Assembly (NCBI GenBank): GCA_015057605.1
Contig: SVDX01000013.1
Coordinates: 1-62,662 of the forward strand
Length of the DNA: 62,662 bases
Source: Lachnospira sp.
Lineage (GTDB): Bacteria > Bacillota > Clostridia > Lachnospirales > Lachnospiraceae
Reading direction: 5' to 3'
Shown here: positions 43,550 through 52,598 of the stretch, piece by piece
Layout: every line of letters starts with the position of its first letter
Numbering within the stretch: the first letter of the stretch is position 1
Notes under the pieces: generated by a model
Databases searched by the model: none
What the model was told of the DNA's origin: nothing
What the model saw: the letters and a program-made list of their open reading frames with translations, nothing else
Translations under genes and position numbers: made by a program

Positions 43550-44328
43550 AATTCTCTTAGTTTTTTTGATATTCTTAGATTGTTATATATACTCGCATAT
43601 TGGATTGCGGAAAGATTCGGTATATAGTTTGCAGTATAATTCTTATTAATTCCTTTTTCTTTTAAAATATCAATTGCTTTATTATATGCAATGGCAGCTT
43701 TTATCTCGTCAGAATAAGTGCCAATAATGTAGTCGCCATTTATGTGGATTTTAGCGCGATATACATATAAACCATTTTTGGTAAGTCTTGTTACACCGTT
43801 ATATTTGTTTATGATAATGATGTTTTTGTATCTGTAGTCATTGCAGTCGCCATTAGCAAATGTGAAATCTCTGCCTTCTACTGCGTAATTTTTAATGCCG
43901 TAGCGAGAAAGTATGTTGGTTTGCATACCATAGTCTGCTACAAACAGATAGCCATTTCGTTGCATTATTTTATGATTAGAATAATAGAAAAGGTCGTCTA
44001 TATCAAAAATTAAGTAGCGTTCTGGTGTAAGATGATATTCAAAGTGATTTTTGCTAAGATAAATAGGGGTTTTTATGTAAATGTTATTATCACGGTAGTT
44101 GATTAGAATAACCCATTTATCATAGCTTAATAAAGACTCTGAATCATAGTCTGTAAGGTCCTTGTTGCTATATAAAATATCCTTAGCAATGAGATAAGCA
44201 GTATGAGCGTCCTTGCATGTATCATAGCTTCCAAGACTTATGTGCTTACTTAGATGTGTTATGGAGGCTCTGTAATATAAAGAACCATCTTTTTTGTATG
44301 CTATATATACTCCAATTGGTAAATTCAT
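43546..44328 (-). CDS. Two-repeat AP2-like DNA-binding protein, HNH-like core
   Basis: The 260-residue protein has two AP2/ERF-like segments: residues about 6-55 (GVYIAYKKDGSLYYRASI, then LGSYDTCKDAHTAYLIAKDIL) and about 190-235 (GVTRLTKNGLYVYRAKI, then IGTYSDEIKAAIAYNKAIDIL). The part between resembles the HNH half of bacterial AP2-HNH homing endonucleases (DYRYKNIIIINKYNGV), but the catalytic His residues are not obvious, so it may be a domesticated DNA-binding protein. ATG 44328 follows GGAGG by 5 nt. It is a single gene divergent from the SleB-type gene. Confidence 0.7.
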   Translation of the reverse strand: MNLPIGVYIAYKKDGSLYYRASITHLSKHISLGSYDTCKDAHTAYLIAKDILYSNKDLTDYDSESLLSYDKWVILINYRDNNIYIKTPIYLSKNHFEYHLTPERYLIFDIDDLFYYSNHKIMQRNGYLFVADYGMQTNILSRYGIKNYAVEGRDFTFANGDCNDYRYKNIIIINKYNGVTRLTKNGLYVYRAKIHINGDYIIGTYSDEIKAAIAYNKAIDILKEKGINKNYTANYIPNLSAIQYASIYNNLRISKKLREL

Positions 44329-44755
44329 AAATGCCTCCAATTAAAATTCTTATATAAGTATACAACAAAATTATTGAAAATAAAATGGCAATCTTACATT
44401 AACTTACATTTCCATTTACAATAGAGGGGAAAAATGGGGGCAAATGAGCAAAAAAATACAAAAAAAATAGGCAAAATAATTTACATAAGGTATTAAAAGT
44501 GGTTTACATTAAAATAATTATTACAAAAACTAAGATTTAATTTTTGGTAAATGATAAAAAAATGAGGCAAAATGCACAATAAAATGAGTTATCCTTTGTA
44601 CATTTTTTACAAGCAAAAAGTATGAGCCGTATTTATGGTGCTACAAAAGAACCAAAAACGAGGTTTTTTGTTGACATTTTTTTTTGAGCAAAATATAATC
44701 CATAAGAATCAAAAAACAAATTTAGTAATTCACATTTTAAAGAAAGAGGAATGTT
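44329..44755. other. AT-rich divergent intergenic region with repeated TTACA motif
   Basis: No gene is visible in these 427 bp. Six copies of TTACA occur between 44394 and 44527 (at 44394, 44404, 44416, 44481, 44504 and 44521), most as TTACAT. A promoter for the downstream gene lies at 44671-44699. The region separates the AP2-like gene (-) from the SleB-type gene (+), so the repeats could be operator sites. Confidence 0.5.
44671..44699 (+). promoter_or_regulatory. Consensus-perfect sigma-A promoter for the SleB-type gene
   Basis: TTGACA (44671-44676), 17-bp T-rich spacer, TATAAT (44694-44699). Confidence 0.85.
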
Positions 44756-45598
44756 ATGTTGAAAATTTGCTCATTTCTTCAAAAGCTAAGAAGTGCATTT
44801 GCATTTGTTGATAAGCTTACAAAGAATGTTTATAGAACATGTGCAGTTATCGCAAGTGCAGGCATAGTTGTTGCAGTAGTATCTTTCATGGCAGTGGGCT
44901 TTGGTGGAGCTGGTAAGAATAATGTAAAAGTAGCAGCAGCTGAAAGAATTGAAAACGCAGCATTAGATGATGAAGAAATTGAAAACACCAATGAAATGGG
45001 CTTGCAAGTTGGACTAATCGATGGTTTATTATTTTCAGAAAATGAAAATGAACAGATATCGCAGATATCTCAATTAGGAAAAGTTATATATGATGTGTTC
45101 AGCTCTACGGGTAATAAGCTCATTACTATAGGAGAAATCAAATTACCCGAACCGGAAGTAACAGTACAGGACAATACTAATGATGTATTAGCTGGAACAA
45201 TTGTGAATACATCAATCGAATTTACACAGGAAGATTATATGTATCTTGTAAGAATAGTAGAATCAGAAGCTGGTATCTGCGATATGAAGGGTAGAATATT
45301 AGTTGCAAATGTTATTCTTAACAGAGTTAGAAGTAAAAAGTTTCCTAATACAATTAAGGCTGTAATTACACAGAACGAATCTGGTATATATCAATTTACA
45401 CCAGTTCAAACAGGACAGATATATACAATTAATGTTAAGCAGTCTACAATAGAGGCTGTTGACAGAGCGCTTGCAGGAGAAGATTATTCAAACGGTGCAT
45501 TATATTTTTGCTCTACAGCAAGTTATAATAGAGGTAATTGGATGCGTTGGCATTTAAAGGAATTATTTTCACATGATGGTCATATATTTTTTAAATAG
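44756..45598 (+). CDS. Cell wall hydrolase, SleB/CwlJ type
   Basis: The 280-residue protein has a membrane or signal helix (about 30-50), a low-complexity linker, and a C-terminal SleB/hydrolase_2 domain (about 160-280) with the catalytic Glu169 in RIVESEAG and GALYFCSTAS. Such enzymes are lytic transglycosylases that open spore cortex or vegetative peptidoglycan. The consensus vegetative promoter suggests a role in growing cells as well as, or instead of, germination. Confidence 0.87.
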   Translation: MLKICSFLQKLRSAFAFVDKLTKNVYRTCAVIASAGIVVAVVSFMAVGFGGAGKNNVKVAAAERIENAALDDEEIENTNEMGLQVGLIDGLLFSENENEQISQISQLGKVIYDVFSSTGNKLITIGEIKLPEPEVTVQDNTNDVLAGTIVNTSIEFTQEDYMYLVRIVESEAGICDMKGRILVANVILNRVRSKKFPNTIKAVITQNESGIYQFTPVQTGQIYTINVKQSTIEAVDRALAGEDYSNGALYFCSTASYNRGNWMRWHLKELFSHDGHIFFK

Positions 45599-45621
45599 AA
45601 GCTTTATGCTTCTATTTTTTT
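45596..45621 (+). terminator. Terminator after the SleB-type gene
   Basis: tagaagc (45596-45602) pairs with gcttcta (45608-45614), followed by TTTTTTT. Confidence 0.88.
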
Positions 45622-45727
45622 GCTTTCATAGAAAAATAGAAGGGGCTTTTTTGCTAAAAAAATGGTGTATTTTGTATAAATATGTGATATAATGTATCTT
45701 GTATTTGATTTAGAAAAGGAGGGTAAT

Positions 45728-46489
45728 ATGGGTGGATTAATCGGAATAGTAGTGCTTTTAGGCGTTATGTGTGTGTTTGCAATAACGATACTGGTGATAT
45801 TTGTTACAATATCAACTAAGATTAAGAGAACCGCTAAGGATATATGGGGAACTGATGATTTTAGACAAATCGCACAAGATTCAGAAAGAGAATATGCGAA
45901 TACCCCAAAATCGGTTAATGCTATGACAGGCGTATTACTTCCAAGAATAAGTAGAGATTTCCCACATTTTAACTATGCTCAGATGAAGGATAAGGCTGAG
46001 AATGTGCTTATGGCATATTTGGGCTCAATAACCTCAGGCAATATTAACTTACCTTCTGAATGTAGTGATGATTTAAAGGAAAAGCTCAGATTAAGAATTG
46101 AACAGAATGCAATGACAGGCTGTAAGGAAGTACATAGTAATACAAAGATACATAGAACAGAGATAGCTCGTTATGAAAAGAAAGCAGGACTTGTGAGTAT
46201 TACATTTCAGACATCAATGCAATCGATGTATACAAAAAAGAAAAATGGTAAGTTGCTAAAGGGACATGCGGACCTATATACACAAAATCGTTTTGATATA
46301 GAAGCGGTTTATGTACAGGATAGAGATAAGGTTGACAGATATGGAACCGGTGGCACAGGACTTAATTGTCCTTCTTGTGGTGCACCTATTAAAAATTTAG
46401 GTGTTAAACATTGTGAATACTGCGGCAACGGCATAGTTGAATACAATATGTCGGTGTGGGTATTTAATGATATAACTCAATATAAATAA
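45728..46489 (+). CDS. Tim44-like zinc-ribbon membrane protein
   Basis: The 253-residue protein has an N-terminal membrane helix (about 5-30), a central domain (about 75-195) with the pattern of Tim44-like proteins, and a C-terminal zinc ribbon CPSCG...CEYCG (four Cys). ATG 45728 follows AAAGGAGGG. It starts a run of four genes: SPFH protein, TFIIB-type zinc-ribbon protein and TPM protein. A weak extended -10 (TGATATAAT) lies at 45685-45693. The Tim44-like call is from overall resemblance only. Confidence 0.65.
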   Translation: MGGLIGIVVLLGVMCVFAITILVIFVTISTKIKRTAKDIWGTDDFRQIAQDSEREYANTPKSVNAMTGVLLPRISRDFPHFNYAQMKDKAENVLMAYLGSITSGNINLPSECSDDLKEKLRLRIEQNAMTGCKEVHSNTKIHRTEIARYEKKAGLVSITFQTSMQSMYTKKKNGKLLKGHADLYTQNRFDIEAVYVQDRDKVDRYGTGGTGLNCPSCGAPIKNLGVKHCEYCGNGIVEYNMSVWVFNDITQYK

Positions 46490-46509
46490 TTAGAAAGCGA
46501 GGAATTAAA

Positions 46510-47856
46510 ATGGGTTTAATTAAAGCAATTGGAAACAGTTTAAGTGATGCGTTAGCAGATTCATGGAGAGAGTTTTTCTCTTGTGATGCTATTGAAGCAG
46601 ATGTACTTGTTACAAAGGCAAGCAAGGTAATCGGAAAGGGTAGTTCTAATACCAAAGGAACAGATAATGTTATTTCTAACGGTTCTATTATTGCTGTTGC
46701 AGATGGTCAATGTATGATTATCGTAGACAATGGTAAGATTGCAGAAGTTTGTGCTGAACCGGGACAATTTATATATGATGCATCAACAGAGCCTTCTCTA
46801 TTCTATGGTGGTTTAGGTAAAGGCATCTTGGGTACATTTAAGAGCATAGGACAAAGATTTACATTTGGTGGACAGGTAGGTAAGGATCAAAGAGTATACT
46901 TCGTAAATACTAAGGAAATCCCAAGTAATAAGTATGGTACACCTGCACCAGTTCCATTTAGAGTTGTGGATACAAGAATTAATCTTGATTTAGATATTTC
47001 AGTTCGCTGTCATGGTGAATATTCGTACCAGATTGTTGATCCAATTTTATTCTATACTAATGTTTGTGGTAACGTAGCCAGTGAATATAGAAGAGATCAA
47101 ATTGATGCTCAGTTAAAGAGTGAATTACTTACAGCACTTCAACCAGCGTTTGCTAAGATTTCGGCATTAGGTGTTCGTTATTATGAATTACCTGGTCATA
47201 CATTAGAAATAGCAGATGCATTAAACGAAGTTTTATCTTCAAAGTGGGCTGAAAAGAGAGGTATCAAGATTAAAGAATTCGGCGTATCCTCAGTTAAGGC
47301 TTCAGAAGAAGATGAAGAAAGAATTAAACAAGCTCAAGAAAATGCTATGTACATGAACCCTGCATATGCAGCTGGTTACCTTGCTAAACAACAAGGTCAG
47401 GCTATGGTTGATGCAGCTAAAAATGAAGGTGGAGCTATGATGGGCTTTATGGGAATGAATATGGCAAGCGCTATGAATGGCGGAGCAGGAACAACACAAG
47501 GACTTAATAATATGTATGCAATGGGTCAGCAGGTTGCACCACCGGTACAACAGGCAGCTCCGGTACAGCAGGCAGCTCCAGTAGCACCAGCAGGTGCATG
47601 GACATGCGCATGTGGTGCTACTAATACAGCTAAGTTCTGTTCAGAGTGTGGTACAAAGAAACCTGAAGATGGTTGGACATGTTCATGTGGTGCAGTTAAT
47701 AAAGGAAAGTTCTGCCCTGAATGTGGTGCTAAAAAGCCAGCAGGTGCATTATTGTACAAGTGCGATAAGTGCGGTTGGGAACCAGAAGATCCTACAAAGC
47801 CACCTAAGTTCTGTCCTGAATGTGGCGATGTATTTAATGAAGATGATACAAAATAA
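46510..47856 (+). CDS. SPFH-domain protein with C-terminal zinc ribbons, YdjI-like
   Basis: The 448-residue soluble protein has an N-terminal SPFH/virion-core-like domain (about 1-270), a Gly/Met/Gln/Pro-rich linker with AAPVQQAAPV, and three zinc ribbons at the end (CACG...CSECG, CSCG...CPECG, CDKCG...CPECG). Bacillus subtilis YdjI, encoded in the pspA-ydjGHI operon for envelope stress, has the SPFH part. The extra ribbons suggest a protein or nucleic-acid contact. It lies 20 bp after the Tim44-like gene. Confidence 0.85.
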   Translation: MGLIKAIGNSLSDALADSWREFFSCDAIEADVLVTKASKVIGKGSSNTKGTDNVISNGSIIAVADGQCMIIVDNGKIAEVCAEPGQFIYDASTEPSLFYGGLGKGILGTFKSIGQRFTFGGQVGKDQRVYFVNTKEIPSNKYGTPAPVPFRVVDTRINLDLDISVRCHGEYSYQIVDPILFYTNVCGNVASEYRRDQIDAQLKSELLTALQPAFAKISALGVRYYELPGHTLEIADALNEVLSSKWAEKRGIKIKEFGVSSVKASEEDEERIKQAQENAMYMNPAYAAGYLAKQQGQAMVDAAKNEGGAMMGFMGMNMASAMNGGAGTTQGLNNMYAMGQQVAPPVQQAAPVQQAAPVAPAGAWTCACGATNTAKFCSECGTKKPEDGWTCSCGAVNKGKFCPECGAKKPAGALLYKCDKCGWEPEDPTKPPKFCPECGDVFNEDDTK

Positions 47857-47871
47857 TATTAATATATGATA

Positions 47872-47913
47872 GTAACAGAGGAATTTGTAGCGAGTCTACA
47901 AATTCCTTGTTAC
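47872..47913 (+). promoter_or_regulatory. Long hairpin inside the SPFH/zinc-ribbon operon
   Basis: gtaaca plus ggaatttgtag (47872-47890) pairs with ctacaaattcc plus tgttac (47896-47913), about 17 bp with a small bulge. There is no T tract, so it may process or stabilise the mRNA rather than terminate it. Confidence 0.55.
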
Positions 47914-47943
47914 CTATATGAGTGATGGAAAGGATATAAGTAA

Positions 47944-49026
47944 ATGGAAGATAATGTATTGAAATATCAATGCCCGTGCTGTAATGCTGCATTAATGTTT
48001 GATGCTAATTCTCAAAAGGTAAAATGCTACTCATGTAATAATGAATATGAAAAGCAGGTGCTTGATGAGTATAAGCTTGCATTAGAAGAACTTAATCAGC
48101 CAGGAACTATAGACTGGACTGAGGCAGGTGTGCAAGAATACACAGATATGGGTGAACAAAAAGGTTATTTTTGTGAATCGTGTGGAGCAGAGATAGTTGC
48201 AGATGCAAATACCTCGGCTACAGAATGTCTTTATTGTGGTAATCCAGTTGTACTGCCTAAACAAGTTACTGGTATGCTACAACCGGATTATATAATCCCA
48301 TTTAAGATTGATAAGGAAGTGGCAAAGAATAGATTAAAAGATTTTTATCGTGGCAAATATTTACTTCCTAAAGAATTTAAAGATGAAAATAGAATCTCAA
48401 AGATACAGGGACTTTATGTTCCATTTTGGCTATTTGATTGTAAGAGTGAAGGTACTGTATCATATAGGGGTACAAGAATTAATACTTGGAGTGATTCAAA
48501 GAATATTTATACAAAGACTAGCTTTTATTCTGTAATGCGTTCAGGTAATATGCAATTTGAAAGAGTTCCAGTAGATGCGTCCTTAAAGATGGCAGATGAA
48601 TATATGGATGGTATTGAACCATATGATTATAGAGATTTAAGACCGTTTGATTCTATGTATATGGCTGGTTATTTTGCAGATAAATTTGATGTTACTGTAG
48701 ATGATACTAAGAGTAGAATAGAATTGCGTGTAAAGAACTCATTAAAGGATGCTTTGAGAAGCAATGTAATGGGATATAATTCTGTTACAGAAGAGCAGTC
48801 AAATATCTCAATGAATATGAAGGATGTAAGATATGCTCTTATGCCCGTGTGGGTGCTTAGTACAAGGTATAAGGACCAGGTTTATCAGTTCGTTATGAAT
48901 GGACAAACGGGTAAAGTGTCCGGTAAATTACCAATTGATAAGAAAAAAATGTGGATTACAGCGCTTATTGAATTTTTCGCTATAACAATAGTGTTATTCA
49001 TAATAGGCTTGTTAATTTTACTATAG
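47944..49026 (+). CDS. TFIIB-type zinc-ribbon membrane protein, YdjG-like
   Basis: The 360-residue protein has two zinc ribbons near the N-terminus (CPCCNAAL...CYSCNN and CESCGAEI...CLYCGNP), a large beta-rich central domain (about 95-325) and one membrane helix at the C-terminus (about 338-358). The order matches Bacillus subtilis YdjG. Topology puts most of the protein in the cytosol. The TPM gene follows 12 bp later. Confidence 0.83.
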   Translation: MEDNVLKYQCPCCNAALMFDANSQKVKCYSCNNEYEKQVLDEYKLALEELNQPGTIDWTEAGVQEYTDMGEQKGYFCESCGAEIVADANTSATECLYCGNPVVLPKQVTGMLQPDYIIPFKIDKEVAKNRLKDFYRGKYLLPKEFKDENRISKIQGLYVPFWLFDCKSEGTVSYRGTRINTWSDSKNIYTKTSFYSVMRSGNMQFERVPVDASLKMADEYMDGIEPYDYRDLRPFDSMYMAGYFADKFDVTVDDTKSRIELRVKNSLKDALRSNVMGYNSVTEEQSNISMNMKDVRYALMPVWVLSTRYKDQVYQFVMNGQTGKVSGKLPIDKKKMWITALIEFFAITIVLFIIGLLILL

Positions 49027-49038
49027 GAGGAATGAGAT

Positions 49039-49815
49039 ATGAAAAAGATAAGTTTAATGCTTGTACTCTGTATTTGTATTTTATTTACTCCTAAAACAGT
49101 AAATGCAGGTAATCCTGGAATATACAGTACAGATGTAGTTACGGATGAAGCAGATTTGCTTACTGATGCGCAGGAAGAAGAACTAAGAGAGCGTATAGAA
49201 AAAATTAAAGCAGAACATGATTTTGAGGTTGCCATTGTAACAACTACATCATTATATGGTAAAGGGACAGCTATGAGATTTACCGATGATTATTATGATT
49301 ATAATAATTTCGATATAGACGGAATTTGTCTGATGAGATGTCCTGAAACGAGAGATTTGTATATATCAACAAGTGGCTCGGGTATTGATTATTTTACTGA
49401 TGATGATATAGATTATGCCTTAGATGAAATGGTACCGTATGTATCCGGTGGCAATTTCTACAAGGCTTGCAACATATTTTTGGATGAAGTAGAAAGCAAT
49501 ATTGAAGGTTATGGTGCTGAAAAAGCAATGTCATATTTGATGGCACTTGGTATATGTGCACTTATAGGTTTGTTTGTTACATTTGTTACAATATCGGGAT
49601 TAAAGTCTAATATGAACACAGCTAAGCTTCAAACTCGTGGTGATAATTATGTTTCGAAAGGAAGCTTTGCAGTTACAAATGCGAGAGATATTTACCTTTA
49701 TAGCAGAGTTTCTGTAAGACCAAGGGTGGAAAGTTCAGGTTCTGGTGGTGGACGTACAAGTACACATAGAGGTTCTTCGGGAAGAAGTCACGGTGGTGGC
49801 GGTAGAAAATGCTAA
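49039..49815 (+). CDS. TPM-domain protein, YdjH-like
   Basis: The 258-residue protein has a signal peptide (about 1-23), a TPM (TLP18.3/Psb32/MOLO-1) domain (about 30-155, with VTDEADLLTDAQEEELRERI), a membrane helix (about 165-187) and a Gly/Ser/Arg-rich cytosolic tail ending in GGGGRKC, with Cys at the very C-terminus. TPM domains sit outside the membrane and are thought to act as phosphatase-like or scaffold domains. It closes the four-gene operon, analogous to ydjH. Confidence 0.85.
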   Translation: MKKISLMLVLCICILFTPKTVNAGNPGIYSTDVVTDEADLLTDAQEEELRERIEKIKAEHDFEVAIVTTTSLYGKGTAMRFTDDYYDYNNFDIDGICLMRCPETRDLYISTSGSGIDYFTDDDIDYALDEMVPYVSGGNFYKACNIFLDEVESNIEGYGAEKAMSYLMALGICALIGLFVTFVTISGLKSNMNTAKLQTRGDNYVSKGSFAVTNARDIYLYSRVSVRPRVESSGSGGGRTSTHRGSSGRSHGGGGRKC

Positions 49816-49821
49816 AATTGC

Positions 49822-49850
49822 TTGTATACACAAAGAAAGTGTGTTATAAT
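49822..49850 (+). promoter_or_regulatory. Predicted promoter for thrC
   Basis: TTGTAT (49822-49827), 17-bp spacer, TATAAT (49845-49850). Confidence 0.7.
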
Positions 49851-49882
49851 CGCAAAAGAAATTTAAAAACATGGAGGCAAAT

Positions 49883-51373
49883 ATGAGTTTGTTATATAAG
49901 AGTACTAGAAACTCGGAGGTTAAGGTTACTGCTTCGCAGGCTATTTTAAAAGGTCTTGCAGACGATGGTGGCTTATTTGTACCAGAGACAATACCATCAC
50001 TTGAAGTTAGTTTAAAGGATTTAGCTAATATGTCATACGCAGAGGTTGCATATGAGGTTATGAAGCTTTTCCTTACAGATTTTACAGAGGAAGAATTAAA
50101 GAATTGTATTAACAGAGCTTATGACTCAAAGTTTGATACAGATGAGATAGCACCACTTGTTAAGGCTGATGGTGCATACTATCTTGAATTGTTCCATGGT
50201 GCAACTATTGCATTTAAGGATATGGCATTATCTATTTTGCCACATTTATTAACAACATCTGCTAAGAAGAATGCAGTTAAAAATGATATTGTTATCCTTA
50301 CAGCTACATCAGGTGATACAGGTAAGGCTGCTTTAGCTGGCTTTGCAGATGTAGAAGGAACTAAGATTATTGTATTTTATCCTAAGGATGGCGTTAGCCC
50401 TATTCAGGAAAAGCAGATGGTTACACAAAAGGGTGATAATACATATGTAGTTGCTATTAAGGGTAATTTTGATGATGCTCAAACTGGTGTTAAGAACATT
50501 TTTGGTGACAAGGAATTTGCTAAGCTTATGGATGAAAGCGGTTTCCAATTCTCATCAGCTAACTCAATTAATATTGGTAGATTAGTTCCACAGATAGTTT
50601 ATTATGTATATTCATATGCAAAATTACTTCAAAACGAAGAGATTTCTGAAGGAGAAGAGATTAACGTTGTAGTTCCAACTGGTAACTTTGGTAACATTTT
50701 AGCTGCATTTTATGCTAAAAATATGGGACTTCCAATTAAGAAGCTTGTTTGTGCATCTAATGACAACAAGGTATTATATGATTTCTTTACAACAGGAGAA
50801 TATAATAGAAATCGTGAATTTATTTTAACAAGCTCACCATCAATGGATATTTTGATTTCAAGTAACCTTGAAAGACTTATTTATCGTATTTGTGATGCTG
50901 ATTCAGCTAAGAATAAAGAGCTTATGACATCCTTATCAAAGGAAGGTAAGTACGAGATAACAGAAGCTATGAAAGCACAACTTGCTGATTTTTACGGTAA
51001 TTATGCTACTGAAGCTGAGACAGCAAAGGTTATTAAAGATATTTATGAATCAACAGGTTATGTAATTGATACACATACAGCAGTTGCAGCAGTTGCATAT
51101 AAAAAATATTTAGCAGATACAAAGGATAATGCAAAGACAGTTATTGCTTCGACAGCAAGTCCATTTAAGTTTACAAGAAGCGTTATGAACGCTATTGATG
51201 CTAAGTATGATAATATGGGAGATTTTGAGCTTGTTGATGAATTATCAAAGCTTTCAAATGTAACAGTACCTAATGCGATTGAAGAAATTAGAACTGCTAA
51301 GGTGCTTCACGATACAGTATGTGAAGTTAATGAGATGAAGGATACAGTAAAGAAGATTTTAGGTATTAACTAA
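49883..51373 (+). CDS. thrC: Threonine synthase
   Basis: The enzyme forms threonine from O-phosphohomoserine using PLP. The 496-residue protein is the longer, class II-like form. It starts MSLLYKSTRNSEVKVTASQAILKGLADDGGLFVP and has the PLP-binding Lys112 in FHGATIAFKDMAL, TSGDTGKAAL and PTGNFGN. ATG 49883 follows GGAGG by 5 nt. It belongs to the same pathway as asd (19292). No leader attenuator was seen. Confidence 0.95.
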   Translation: MSLLYKSTRNSEVKVTASQAILKGLADDGGLFVPETIPSLEVSLKDLANMSYAEVAYEVMKLFLTDFTEEELKNCINRAYDSKFDTDEIAPLVKADGAYYLELFHGATIAFKDMALSILPHLLTTSAKKNAVKNDIVILTATSGDTGKAALAGFADVEGTKIIVFYPKDGVSPIQEKQMVTQKGDNTYVVAIKGNFDDAQTGVKNIFGDKEFAKLMDESGFQFSSANSINIGRLVPQIVYYVYSYAKLLQNEEISEGEEINVVVPTGNFGNILAAFYAKNMGLPIKKLVCASNDNKVLYDFFTTGEYNRNREFILTSSPSMDILISSNLERLIYRICDADSAKNKELMTSLSKEGKYEITEAMKAQLADFYGNYATEAETAKVIKDIYESTGYVIDTHTAVAAVAYKKYLADTKDNAKTVIASTASPFKFTRSVMNAIDAKYDNMGDFELVDELSKLSNVTVPNAIEEIRTAKVLHDTVCEVNEMKDTVKKILGIN

Positions 51374-51388
51374 TAAGAGGAGAAGCTT

Positions 51389-52450
51389 ATGCTCCAAGAC
51401 TTTATATATTCTAATTATGCGACATGTCTTATAATACTTTTTATGATTGTATTTTTGGTTACTAATACAACATTTGATAAGAAAGAAACGACGCTTTTTA
51501 TGCGAGCAATTTTATTGGCATTAGTATTAGTGGTAGTGGATACAGTTGAAAGCTATACAGCGAGCTTTACATATCCTACAACCTTGCGTGTGTTAATGTC
51601 AGCCATAGGCTATACACTAAGACCACTTTGTATTATGTGTATTCTTGTCATAGTAGTTAGAGAGCGCGCAGTTAAATTCTATCTGTTAGTGCTTCCGGCA
51701 TTGATAAATGCAATTATATCATTTTCAGCATTGGTATGTGATGTGGCATTTTCATACGATGCTGCTAATGAGTTTGTTAGAGGACCTTTAGGATGGACGC
51801 CATTTGTAGTTAGTGGCTTATATCTTTTTGTGCTTATACTTTGTTCAATAAAGTATTTTAGAGAGAAGAATTACTATGAGGCACTTATAGTTTTTGCTAT
51901 AGTTGTAGCAGCGATATGCGCAGTGATTTTAGAGATGATATATGGTAAGGATGGTTTGATAAATGGCACAATAGTTATTTCGGTAACATTTTATTATCTG
52001 TTTTTCCATACTCAGACCTTTAAAAGAGATCATCTTACAAAAGCGCTCAACAGAAGAAGTTTTTATATGGATGCAGAAAAGAATGAGGATAGCATAACGG
52101 CTCTTATTGGAATAGACTTAAATAATCTTAAAGTTATAAATGATACAAAAGGTCATGAAGCAGGTGATATAGCGTTAAAGACTCTGACAGAATGTGTAGA
52201 TAAAGTTTTGATGAAAGGGTGCTATTTATACCGCGTGGGTGGCGATGAGTTCTTTGTATTGTGTAATAGAAAGACTAAGGAACAAGTAGAAAAAATAGTA
52301 CGTGGCATAAAAGAAGAAATGTCTAAGACTGAGTACAGTTGCGCTGTAGGAATAGCTATGAAGACGGTGGATAAAACATTCAATGCAATGTGTATAGAAG
52401 CTGACAGAGCTATGTATGAAGATAAAAGCGTAATGAAAATGAATACATAA
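51389..52450 (+). CDS. Membrane-bound diguanylate cyclase
   Basis: The 353-residue protein has about seven membrane helices (residues about 8-210) as a sensor module and a C-terminal GGDEF domain (about 215-350) with an intact signature GGDEF at 284-288 and the metal Asp in GIDLNNLKVINDT. It should make c-di-GMP from GTP at the inner face of the membrane. No RxxD inhibitory site is evident. It starts 15 bp after thrC. Confidence 0.9.
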   Translation: MLQDFIYSNYATCLIILFMIVFLVTNTTFDKKETTLFMRAILLALVLVVVDTVESYTASFTYPTTLRVLMSAIGYTLRPLCIMCILVIVVRERAVKFYLLVLPALINAIISFSALVCDVAFSYDAANEFVRGPLGWTPFVVSGLYLFVLILCSIKYFREKNYYEALIVFAIVVAAICAVILEMIYGKDGLINGTIVISVTFYYLFFHTQTFKRDHLTKALNRRSFYMDAEKNEDSITALIGIDLNNLKVINDTKGHEAGDIALKTLTECVDKVLMKGCYLYRVGGDEFFVLCNRKTKEQVEKIVRGIKEEMSKTEYSCAVGIAMKTVDKTFNAMCIEADRAMYEDKSVMKMNT

Positions 52451-52452
52451 AT

Positions 52453-52507
52453 AAAAGCACATATTTGTAATTGAGACAAAAGCTCTCTTTGCAGATATGT
52501 GTTTTTT
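52453..52507 (+). terminator. Terminator after the cyclase gene
   Basis: cacatat (52458-52464) pairs with atatgtg (52495-52501), flanked by A-rich and T-rich (TTTTTT) sequence, with a 30-nt loop that holds a short gag/ctc stem. Confidence 0.7.
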
Positions 52508-52509
52508 AC

Positions 52510-52538
52510 TTGACGGAAACCACTATATATATTAAAAT
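52510..52538 (+). promoter_or_regulatory. Predicted promoter for the topoisomerase pair
   Basis: TTGACG (52510-52515), 17-bp spacer, TAAAAT (52533-52538). Confidence 0.7.
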
Positions 52539-52598
52539 GTAAAGGAATATTTGGTAAAAAAACACAAGATATTGTGTGCCACTACAGGAGGTAAATGC

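Noticed and set aside
43546-44328. Active HNH homing endonuclease in a mobile intron
   Set aside because: No intron or split gene surrounds it and the catalytic His residues are not evident.
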